DNA of 7,236 nt from CAIQOK01 sp043781315 (lineage in GTDB: Bacteria; Verrucomicrobiota; Verrucomicrobiia; Limisphaerales; CAIQOK01). Of this stretch, positions 1-5,636 are shown one piece after another. A program made the translations under genes and the position numbers. The DNA lies in the NCBI GenBank assembly GCA_043781315.1, contig JAYWBR010000091.1, positions 1 through 7,236 of the forward strand, in the 5' to 3' direction. Each line of letters opens with the position of its first letter. Position 1 is the stretch's first letter. The notes under the pieces are model-generated. The model did no database searches and had not been told where the DNA came from. It saw only the letters and a program-made list of their open reading frames with translations.

Positions 1-2062
1 CGGCGGCGGCCTTGATCCACAGGATGCGGTCGGGGAAGCCGGCGTCGGTGAGATTTTTCCAGCAGACGTCGTGAAACTTTTTCGAACGGTTGGCGGTGCC
101 CATGCCGTCCAGTTGCACGACGATGAAACCAAGGTCGGCCAGCGTCTGCTGCTGTGAGGTCGTGTGAAAGGATTTCGGCGCAAAGGAATCTTGCGGCCCG
201 GCGTAGATGTCCTCGATGACGGGATGTTTTTTGGCGGCATCAAAATTCCGAGGCCGCCAGATGACGCCGTAAATATCCGTGACGCCGTCGCGCCCCTTGG
301 CGACGAACGGTTCGGGGAAGCGCCAGCCTCGCTCGGACACTTCGCCTGCGTCGGCGGCTTCAAGCTGGCAGACGAGTTTACCAGCGTCAGTGCGGCGGAG
401 TTCGCTGACCGGCGGCGCATCCACGCGCGACCAGGTGTCTATGAGAAAACGGCGGTCGGGCGAGAACTGCACGGCGTGGGTGCCGTTGCCTGCGGTGAGA
501 ATCGTCAGGCCAGTGCCGTCAAAATTGATCCGGCAAAAGTGGATGTGATAGGGATCTTGTCCGGGAAGGATGCCGCCGGCTTGAAACCAAATCTGCCGCT
601 GCTCCCGGTCCACGCGATCCACATGGCGCACGACCCATTCGCCTTTCGTGATTTGATTTTTCACCGCGCCGGTTTTTGCGTCATACAGGTAAAGGTGGTT
701 CCAACCGTCGCGCTCGGACATCCAGATGATTTCGCCGGCGTCGTCCAGATACTCGGCGAAAAATTTCCCGGAGTAATCAATGAAGGTTTTGCTTTCCTCG
801 TTCACCACGCGCTGAACTTTTCCTGACGAAGAATCCACGGCAAGAATCCGCAACGCCTGATGGCCGCGCTGGTTGAAAAGAAACGTGAACCGGGCCGAAT
901 CCGCGTCCCAGCGCACGTCGCTGACGGCCCACGGATTCGCCAAGAGCGCGTCGTCCACGGGGATTTCCGTTTTCGCCGCCACGCCAAAGAGGTGCGGCTT
1001 GAGAATGGGCACGGCGTCGCCGGGTTTTAGGTAAGCGTAGGATTGCAGCTTGGGCTGAAGCTGGTCATCGGGCGAAGACTCGACCAGATAAACGCGGCGT
1101 TGCGCGCCGGGTTGGCGACGCATGGCGACGAGGTGGCGGGAATCGGGCGACCAATAAATTTCGGGCGCGGAGGTTTCAGACTCGCGAGTGTAGGTGTTGG
1201 TGGGATTCGCGTCAGAAGTCAGCGCGTATTCATGGCCGGTTTTAATTTCACGCAGAAACAAATTATCGCCGTGCAGCGCGGCTTCCCAGACTCCGTCGGG
1301 AGATTTTGTGTCCTGTACCCGGCGGCGGGCCGCGCCACCGCGCCGTCGCGGTTCGGGATTTCCCGATCCGTCCATGATGGCGGTGCTGGAATTTTCCTCT
1401 GCTTCAAAGACCGCGAGAACATTGCCGTTGCTGGCGCAAACCACCCAGACGTGTCCGGCAAAGGTATGCTGTCGGCGCGATTCTCCCGGCGGCAGTTGCC
1501 CGTACGAAATGCGTTTGCCGTCCGGGTCGCTCCAGAAAATCTCCACGGTCTCCGCGCGCCGGTTCACGAAATTTATTTCCGTTTCCGCGCCGGTGTTCAG
1601 CGAAGGACGCGGCGTGCGGGCGGCGGTCATTCGTTTTTCGGTCGCGGCGTTCGTCGCGGGAGTGAGCGCGTAGGTTTCCAGGTCGAGCTGCCAGCGCTGG
1701 CCGGACGCGGCGAAGGTCAGGGTCTTTGCGGCGGCGGCAAACTCCAGGGATTCGAGCGGCAACTGTTCCGCTTCGGCGGGCCGTTCAGTTTTTGCGCTCA
1801 ACACCTTGGCCAGCCGCGCGTGATCAAACGCCGGGCGACGCTGGCCGCTGGCGGCGTCCACCCGGATGAATTCGCGCCGTCCCTGCGGCAGTTCCAGGCG
1901 ATACCAGAAGTTGTTCGTCTCGCCGTGGGCATTGGCGAACCAGTGCGGTTCAACGTGGTCGCGGAAAATTTTCGGCGGCGAGGCGGCCGGTTTCGTTTCG
2001 GCGGCAGAAACCGGCAGGCAGCCCAACCCGGTCAGGCAGATGAAGGCAAGAAAACGATTCAT
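1..2062 (-). CDS. Secreted S9-family (DPP IV-like) peptidase with internal VHL-like beta domain, 3' end outside window
   Basis: Reading the minus strand from the ATG at 2062 gives 687 stop-free codons to the window edge. Residues 1-20 look like a signal peptide (MNRFLAFICLTGLGCLPVSA), so the product should be exported. Residues about 160-222 match the VHL beta domain: FVNR, IFW, DPDGKR, LPPGESRR and GHVWV are all present. Residues about 245-560 have the WSPD and SPDG repeats of a DPP IV N-terminal beta-propeller. From about 570 the S9 alpha/beta-hydrolase domain begins, with VIWRPRNF, IEDIYAGP and DGMGTANRSKKFHD. The GxSxGG nucleophile, Asp and His would follow just beyond position 1, so catalytic competence cannot be judged. 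Family role: removal of short, often proline-containing N-terminal peptides. A weak AAGGA lies 13 nt before the start. Family call is firm; substrate unknown. Confidence 0.9.
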   Translation of the reverse strand, partial: MNRFLAFICLTGLGCLPVSAAETKPAASPPKIFRDHVEPHWFANAHGETNNFWYRLELPQGRREFIRVDAASGQRRPAFDHARLAKVLSAKTERPAEAEQLPLESLEFAAAAKTLTFAASGQRWQLDLETYALTPATNAATEKRMTAARTPRPSLNTGAETEINFVNRRAETVEIFWSDPDGKRISYGQLPPGESRRQHTFAGHVWVVCASNGNVLAVFEAEENSSTAIMDGSGNPEPRRRGGAARRRVQDTKSPDGVWEAALHGDNLFLREIKTGHEYALTSDANPTNTYTRESETSAPEIYWSPDSRHLVAMRRQPGAQRRVYLVESSPDDQLQPKLQSYAYLKPGDAVPILKPHLFGVAAKTEIPVDDALLANPWAVSDVRWDADSARFTFLFNQRGHQALRILAVDSSSGKVQRVVNEESKTFIDYSGKFFAEYLDDAGEIIWMSERDGWNHLYLYDAKTGAVKNQITKGEWVVRHVDRVDREQRQIWFQAGGILPGQDPYHIHFCRINFDGTGLTILTAGNGTHAVQFSPDRRFLIDTWSRVDAPPVSELRRTDAGKLVCQLEAADAGEVSERGWRFPEPFVAKGRDGVTDIYGVIWRPRNFDAAKKHPVIEDIYAGPQDSFAPKSFHTTSQQQTLADLGFIVVQLDGMGTANRSKKFHDVCWKNLTDAGFPDRILWIKAAA

Positions 2063-2135
2063 GTCAGGACGAGATTCCTTGGTTGTCGGAGTTCGCGCGT
2101 TGTTGGTAGGGACGCGACCTTACCAAGTGTGGCAG

Positions 2136-2201
2136 CCCAAAGATTTGGGGAAGGCAAAGATGTTTTTTGTTTTCAACCTTGGGCTTTCCCAAATCTTTGG
2201 G
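2136..2201. repeat. Inverted repeat between phosphatase and peptidase genes
   Basis: Arms at 2136-2155 and 2182-2201 pair at 18 of 20 positions around a 26-nt spacer; the outer core CCCAAAGATTTGGG is itself nearly palindromic. It begins 28 nt past the stop of the phosphatase gene, so it could stop or stabilise that transcript, but no T-run follows on the minus strand and the loop is long. I favour an intergenic palindromic repeat over a classical terminator. A smaller imperfect palindrome sits beside it at 2105-2124. Confidence 0.6.
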
Positions 2202-2228
2202 TGGTTTGTAGTTGGCAGCCATTGCCGT

Positions 2229-4238
2229 TCATCCGCCGTGGGCGGGGGCGACTTCCAGACCGACGAGGCAGACGTCGTCTTCAAAACTTTTGCCGCCGGA
2301 CAATTGCCGCAACTGCTCGAGCAGTTCATCTATCAACCGGGTCGTCGGCAGCGCGAGCCGCCGTTGCACATCGGCCTGCAACATGACCTGGCTGTAAAGT
2401 TCGTGGCTGGTCGCCTCGACTTCAAACAAGCCGTCGGTGAAGAGCAGGAGGCCGTCGCCGGGCGCGAGTTTGACTTCCGAGGTGTGGTAGCTGGCTTCCG
2501 CAAACAATCCGAGCGCGGTCTGGCTTTTGCGGTTCTGGTTGGTCAGGGGTTCGACGCAGCCCGCGCTGCGGCGGAGATGCAGCGGCTTGGGATGGCCAGC
2601 GTTGGAGTAGCGCAACGTCTGCTGCTCGAAGTCGGCGACGAGGTAGAACGCGGTGGTCAGCATCGGGGTGCCGGCATTTTTCAGCATCGAGTGCAAATCC
2701 CGGTTCAGCTTGGTCAGGAACTGGCCCGGCTCGCCAGCGATGGGTTTTAATTCCTCGGTCAGCGCGCGGATCATCGCCGTGACCAAAGCCGAGCGAACGC
2801 TGTGGCCGGCCACGTCGCAGATGAACACGCCGACGGCAGTATCGGACAGGGCTGAGATGGTGAAGAAATCGCCGCCGACGCTGCTGGCGGGCAGGTAGCG
2901 GTGGGTGAATTGAAACGCACTTTCGGCGGCGGTGACTTGGTGCGGAAAAGTGGGGTAGGTCGAGGGCAGCATGGCGAGCTGGATTTCGCGCGCCATTTTG
3001 AGGTCGTCCTCGAGCTGCTGGTTTTTCGCGTGCAGTTCCTTGCGGCTCTGGGCGACCTGCGCGTTGGCCTTGCGGATGCGCTCCTCGGCGACGTGCTGGA
3101 CGGTGACATCCCAGAACATTCCCTGCAACCCGATGATGCGGCCATCCGCGCCGTAGAGCGGGGATTTGACGACCTGCACGTAGCTTTTTTCCTGGCCCTT
3201 GGGATGATGCTCCTCGGTGATGTTCATCGTCTGGCCGGTCTCCATCACGCGCCAGTCATCGCCGCGATATTGCTCGGCAAGTTCAGCGGGGAAGAAGTCA
3301 AAGTCCGTTTTGCCGAGGATGTCGGCGAGCTTGCAGTTGTAATGGTCGCAATACTGCTGGTTGGCGAAGGTGAACCGCCCCTGGATGTCCTTGCGGAAAA
3401 TATTCTGCGGGCTGCGTTCCACGAGGGAATGATACAGCGCCTCGGAGTCGCTCAGATTTTTCTCGGCCTGCCGGCGTTGCGTGATGTCTTCCACCGTGCC
3501 CTCGTAGTAGCGCAACTTGCCCTGGGCATTGCGGACGGCGCGGCAGTTTTCGGAAATCCAGATCGTCGTGCCGTCTTTGCGGAAGGTTTCCGATTCAAAA
3601 TTGGTGAGCACGTCATGCTCCTGCATCAGCCGCACGAACTCGTCGCGCCGGCCCTCCTGCACGTACAGGCGCTGGGCGATGTTCGTGATGTTCTCCATCA
3701 GCTCCTCGGGCGAGGCGTAACCGTAGATGCGGGCCAGCGCGGCGTTGGCCAGAAGATAATGTCCGTCCTCCGTGGTGCGAAAAATCCCCTCCACCAGATG
3801 ATCGAAAATGCTGTGGTAATTTTCCTCCGCCACCAGCAGCGCCAGATCGGAACGATGCCGCTCCAGGGCGTAACGGATCGTGCGCTCGAGCCAGCGGGGG
3901 GTCAGTTGATCTTTCACCAGGTAATCCTGCGCGCCGGCCTGGACGGCTTCGGTGGCGATGACCTCGTCATCGGCGGCTCCGGCAGCGATGACTGGCAGGT
4001 GGGCGGTACCGGATTTCAGCAGCGAAATGTTGGCGATGCCGGCGCCGTCCGGCACGGAGACATCTAGGATGACGAGGTCAAACTTCCCTGTGTTCAACGC
4101 CGCGAGACCCGCGTGAAGATTGGGTGCGGATGAAATGTCGGCGGGCAGATTGCGCGCCTGGCCCAGCATTTCGCCGATGGTGCGGGCAAAACCTTCATCG
4201 TGTTCGATCAGCAGAATGTTCAATCGCTCGGTTGACAT
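2229..4238 (-). CDS. Receiver-PAS-PAS-PP2C (RsbU/SpoIIE-type) serine phosphatase
   Basis: 669 residues, cytoplasmic, no signal or membrane segment. Residues 6-125 form a response-regulator receiver with phosphoacceptor D59 (LVILDV) and K109 (YLVKD). The usual acidic pair is E12-H13, and the conserved Ser/Thr after beta-4 is replaced (VIAAGAAD). Two PAS domains follow at about 136-256 and 264-388, each ending in the usual DIT/DVT motif. A short coiled coil at about 386-416 leads to a PP2C/SpoIIE phosphatase at about 420-665, with metal-site motifs VGGDFF (D457), DVAGH (D475), FTDGLFE (D602) and EDDV (D654, D655). Such proteins dephosphorylate anti-sigma-factor antagonists in partner-switching pathways; no partner gene is in the window. 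The frame stays open upstream to 4529, but homology begins at MSTERLNILLIE, so I start at 4238. No strong Shine-Dalgarno is seen. Confidence 0.93.
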   Translation of the reverse strand: MSTERLNILLIEHDEGFARTIGEMLGQARNLPADISSAPNLHAGLAALNTGKFDLVILDVSVPDGAGIANISLLKSGTAHLPVIAAGAADDEVIATEAVQAGAQDYLVKDQLTPRWLERTIRYALERHRSDLALLVAEENYHSIFDHLVEGIFRTTEDGHYLLANAALARIYGYASPEELMENITNIAQRLYVQEGRRDEFVRLMQEHDVLTNFESETFRKDGTTIWISENCRAVRNAQGKLRYYEGTVEDITQRRQAEKNLSDSEALYHSLVERSPQNIFRKDIQGRFTFANQQYCDHYNCKLADILGKTDFDFFPAELAEQYRGDDWRVMETGQTMNITEEHHPKGQEKSYVQVVKSPLYGADGRIIGLQGMFWDVTVQHVAEERIRKANAQVAQSRKELHAKNQQLEDDLKMAREIQLAMLPSTYPTFPHQVTAAESAFQFTHRYLPASSVGGDFFTISALSDTAVGVFICDVAGHSVRSALVTAMIRALTEELKPIAGEPGQFLTKLNRDLHSMLKNAGTPMLTTAFYLVADFEQQTLRYSNAGHPKPLHLRRSAGCVEPLTNQNRKSQTALGLFAEASYHTSEVKLAPGDGLLLFTDGLFEVEATSHELYSQVMLQADVQRRLALPTTRLIDELLEQLRQLSGGKSFEDDVCLVGLEVAPAHGG

Positions 4239-4648
4239 GGCAGATGGTCTGGTGGCCTCGCGCGCGGGTCGGCGCAATGCGTGGCGGGAAAATGACAGCA
4301 TCGCTCCGTGGCTGCAAGCGGTTTGAAACCGGCGGCACCGTGTCGGGTGCATCTTGACACTGTTCTTAATTTGACTGCCCGACTTCGTGCCAGTCTTGGT
4401 TGCGGCGGGCGACTTCGAGGGCCATGAGGCGGCGACGACCGGGTGCGGTCCAGAACTGGCCCCCGCGTTTGAAGCGGCCCTGGAGCTGGGGTCACGATCA
4501 CGCAGTTGTTTTTTCCGGCGTAAGCCCAAATGATCTGGTCATCCGCTTCGTCCATTCCGAGATCAAGAACGTGTTCCGCCTTGTGTCCATGCGAAACCAA
4601 AAAGCGAGCCAACGCCTGCGGAAGCTGGTTGTCCACGAGAAAGGTCAC
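4220..4648 (-). pseudogene. Truncated DUF5615 (PIN-like) toxin gene
   Basis: The GTG at 4648 opens a frame whose first 53 residues (to about 4490) are typical DUF5615: FLVDNQLPQALARFL, HVLDLGMDEADDQIIW and CVIVT. Family members then continue with a K-D-x-D-F motif carrying further acidic residues and a C-terminal half; here the frame runs into a Pro/Arg-rich stretch (VIVTPAPGPLQTRG) with no family likeness, ending at 4220 inside the start of the phosphatase gene. DUF5615 proteins are predicted PIN-like nucleases paired with DUF433 antitoxins. The start overlaps the antitoxin stop as GTGA (4645-4648), the usual coupled arrangement. The 142-residue frame is open, so an automated annotation may call it intact; I read it as 5'-preserved and 3'-replaced, and probably inactive. 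Confidence 0.75.
4366..4488 (-). pseudogene. Orphan 40-codon C-terminal remnant, possibly of a transposase
   Basis: Starting right where the DUF5615 homology stops, a different minus-strand frame stays open for 40 codons to a TAA at 4366. It reads naturally as protein: RFKRGGQFWT, then a Gly-Arg-rich turn, then LMALEVARRNQDWHEV. The pattern (K/R)RxGxFWTxxGxxxLLxL...RNxxWH resembles C-terminal tails of some transposases from memory, but I cannot assign a family. It has no start of its own. It may be what remains of an insertion that cut the toxin gene; that link is inference. Confidence 0.3.
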
Positions 4649-4875
4649 GCGGTCTGAAGCACGACGTGGTCGGTCTGGCAGGCGGCGTATTCAATGGCCG
4701 CAAGAATATCTTCGCGTTCCAGGAACGCATAGTCTTTCAGGATTTCCTCGAATGAAGCTCCGGCGCTCAACAATTGCAACACATCCGTCACGCGCATCCG
4801 CTTGCCGCGAATGCACGGGCGACCACCGCACTTGCCGTCTTCAATCGTGATGCGCTTGAGCAGTTCGGAATTCAT
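4645..4875 (-). CDS. DUF433 antitoxin (VapB-like) of a type II toxin-antitoxin pair
   Basis: 76 residues, full length for the family. Motifs in order: LKRITIEDGKCGGRPCIRG near residues 6-24, RVTDVLQLL, the GASFEEILKDY segment, then LEREDILAAIEYAA. The N-terminal half is a winged-helix-like DNA-binding unit and the C-terminal part normally contacts the DUF5615 toxin. Its stop overlaps the toxin start by four bases, so the two would be made from one mRNA. Because the toxin behind it is broken, this antitoxin is now probably an orphan that could still act as a repressor. No Shine-Dalgarno precedes the ATG at 4875; see the promoter entry for a possible leaderless transcript. Confidence 0.88.
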   Translation of the reverse strand: MNSELLKRITIEDGKCGGRPCIRGKRMRVTDVLQLLSAGASFEEILKDYAFLEREDILAAIEYAACQTDHVVLQTA

Positions 4876-4881
4876 ACTTGG

Positions 4882-4910
4882 ACTATCGTAAGAAATGGCG
4901 CGGGTTTCAA
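4882..4910 (-). promoter_or_regulatory. Candidate sigma-70-type promoter of the DUF433/DUF5615 pair
   Basis: On the minus strand TTGAAA (4910-4905) and GATAGT (4887-4882) are separated by 17 nt and match 5 of 6 and 4 of 6 consensus bases. The -10 box ends only 6 nt before the ATG at 4875, so transcription would start at or next to the start codon, giving a leaderless mRNA. This fits the lack of a ribosome binding site. Motif match by eye only. Confidence 0.35.
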
Positions 4911-4947
4911 GTGCGCCTTCTTTCAGTTTGAACAGCAGGAGAAAACT

Positions 4948-5012
4948 AACCGCTAATCCACGCTAATCATCGCTGATAAAAAATTAGCGCGGATTAGCGA
5001 AGATTAGCGGTT
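4948..5012. repeat. CGCTAATC-type palindrome (P1) next to detached lysS tail
   Basis: Arms of about 30 nt (4948-4977 and 4983-5012) face each other across a five-A loop. Each arm holds three units of CGCTAATC or a variant; 25 of 30 positions pair. It lies 5 nt beyond the stop of the lysS tail copy at 5018. A degenerate relative lies at 6996-7060, again just past a lysS end. It may act as a bidirectional hairpin or simply be a REP-like repeat. Confidence 0.75.
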
Positions 5013-5017
5013 CAAAA

Positions 5018-5087
5018 TCATTTCGGCTTCAACTGCGGGAACAGGATCACGTCGCGGATGCTTTCCTGGCCGAGGAGTATCAGGCTC
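5018..5087 (-). pseudogene. Detached copy A of the lysS 3' end
   Basis: The minus strand encodes LILLGQESIRDVILFPQLKPK followed by TGA at 5018, the same C-terminus as the real lysS at the right edge (MMLLGQESIR and onward). Homology begins at about 5087, next to the inverted-repeat element at 5089, so nothing of the catalytic domain is present. 5020-5075 is identical over 56 bp to copy B at 5579-5634. The only start-to-stop frame covering it reads through the repeat element and is not a plausible gene. Confidence 0.8.
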
Positions 5088-5088
5088 T

Positions 5089-5234
5089 GGGGAGCGCACG
5101 CGCCTCGCGTGCGGTGTTCCGCGCCTCGCGGAACACATCGGCGCACGGGTGAGTTCGATGCGCCGGATTGTTCGAGCGCCTCACGCCGACCCGCGAGGGC
5201 GCGGGCCGGAACACGCGGGGCGCGTGTGCTCCCC
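5089..5234. repeat. MITE-like 146-bp element with 23-bp terminal inverted repeats
   Basis: The ends 5089-5111 and 5212-5234 are inverted repeats matching at 21 of 23 positions, beginning GGGGAGC. A second perfect hairpin lies inside at 5114-5136 (10-bp arms, 3-nt loop). No coding capacity is credible and no clear target-site duplication is seen. It sits exactly between the lysS tail copy A and an orphan coding fragment, which suggests it marks or caused the junction. Confidence 0.65.
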
Positions 5235-5330
5235 CAAGCAGCACTCGAAGACTTCGACGGTCGTCGGGTCGTCGGGCGAAAGCTTGGCGAGCGGCACGGG
5301 TTCCTTGAGCAGATGCGTGACGAACGCGAG
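5235..5330 (-). pseudogene. Orphan coding fragment of unknown origin
   Basis: Minus-strand frame with protein-like content: LAFVTHLLKEPVPLAK followed by LSPDDPTTVEVFECCLG. It is bounded by TAG at 5331-5333 and by the inverted-repeat element at 5234, and it is in a different frame from the lysS tail beyond. I do not recognise the family. Its balanced composition, with helix-like and Pro/Asp turn segments and none of the Arg/Ser runs of the other two frames, is the only reason to call it a remnant of a gene. Confidence 0.35.
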
Positions 5331-5338
5331 CTAAATCT

Positions 5339-5539
5339 CAAAGGGATTCCATCTATCAGCCCAGCGTTGCGAGGCACGAGCTACGCTGGGTAACCGTCCC
5401 CAACCATTTCTGAACTCTGAAGGAGTTCCGTCACGCAGGCACCGCGATGCAACTCCTTCAGAGTTGTTGTCGTGTTTGGACCGAAACCCAGGGTAGCTCG
5501 TTCCTCCCAACCCTAGGCTGAATGATAAAACCCCTTTGG
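5339..5539. repeat. Large imperfect palindrome, about 200 bp
   Basis: Arms 5339-5427 and 5451-5539 are reverse complements of each other. The innermost 15 bases (AACTCTGAAGGAGTT at 5413-5427 against 5451-5465) match perfectly, and 48 of 62 outer positions match (5339-5400). The spacer is 23 nt. Each arm also holds a smaller hairpin (for example CCCAGCGT pairing with ACGCTGGG within 5360-5390) and an AAAGGG/CCTTTGG end. As RNA it would fold into one long rod. No gene lies within it. Confidence 0.75.
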
Positions 5540-5576
5540 GGTGACGGAACAACGAGCTGCTCTGGCCGTTGGTTTT

Positions 5577-5634
5577 CTATTTCGGCTTCAACTGCGGGAA
5601 CAGGATCACGTCGCGGATGCTTTCCTGGCCGAGG
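5577..5634 (-). pseudogene. Detached copy B of the lysS 3' end
   Basis: Encodes LGQESIRDVILFPQLKPK and then TAG (5577-5579). Identity with copy A spans 5579-5634 and stops abruptly at the CTCGGC codons, 2 nt short of the stop codon of the redoxin gene at 5637. There is no start codon and no link to a lysS body, so it is not a gene by itself. Confidence 0.8.
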
Positions 5635-5636
5635 CT

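Noticed and set aside
164..826. Plus-strand open frame of 220 codons
   Set aside because: Antisense to the peptidase propeller and hydrolase region.
2136..2201. Rho-independent terminator of the phosphatase gene
   Set aside because: No T-run follows the stem on the minus strand and the loop is 26 nt.
1043..2386. Long plus-strand open frame of 447 codons
   Set aside because: Antisense to the S9 peptidase, whose frame carries clear domains. The plus-strand product is Arg/Gly-rich with no recognisable motif.
2901..4067. Plus-strand open frame of 388 codons
   Set aside because: Antisense to the receiver-PAS-PAS-PP2C gene; open because of GC-rich third positions.
4239..4529. N-terminal extension of the phosphatase by 97 codons
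   Set aside because: The extra residues are basic, low in motif content and cross the debris region; receiver homology starts right after the ATG at 4238.
4948..5012. CRISPR array or origin iterons from repeated CGCTAATC units
   Set aside because: The units face each other in two arms with 2-nt gaps and no spacers; no cas or replication gene is present.
5018..5377. 119-codon minus-strand frame ending in the lysS C-terminus as a real gene
   Set aside because: It is Arg/Ser-rich upstream and reads through the inverted-repeat element; only its last 22 or so codons have meaning.
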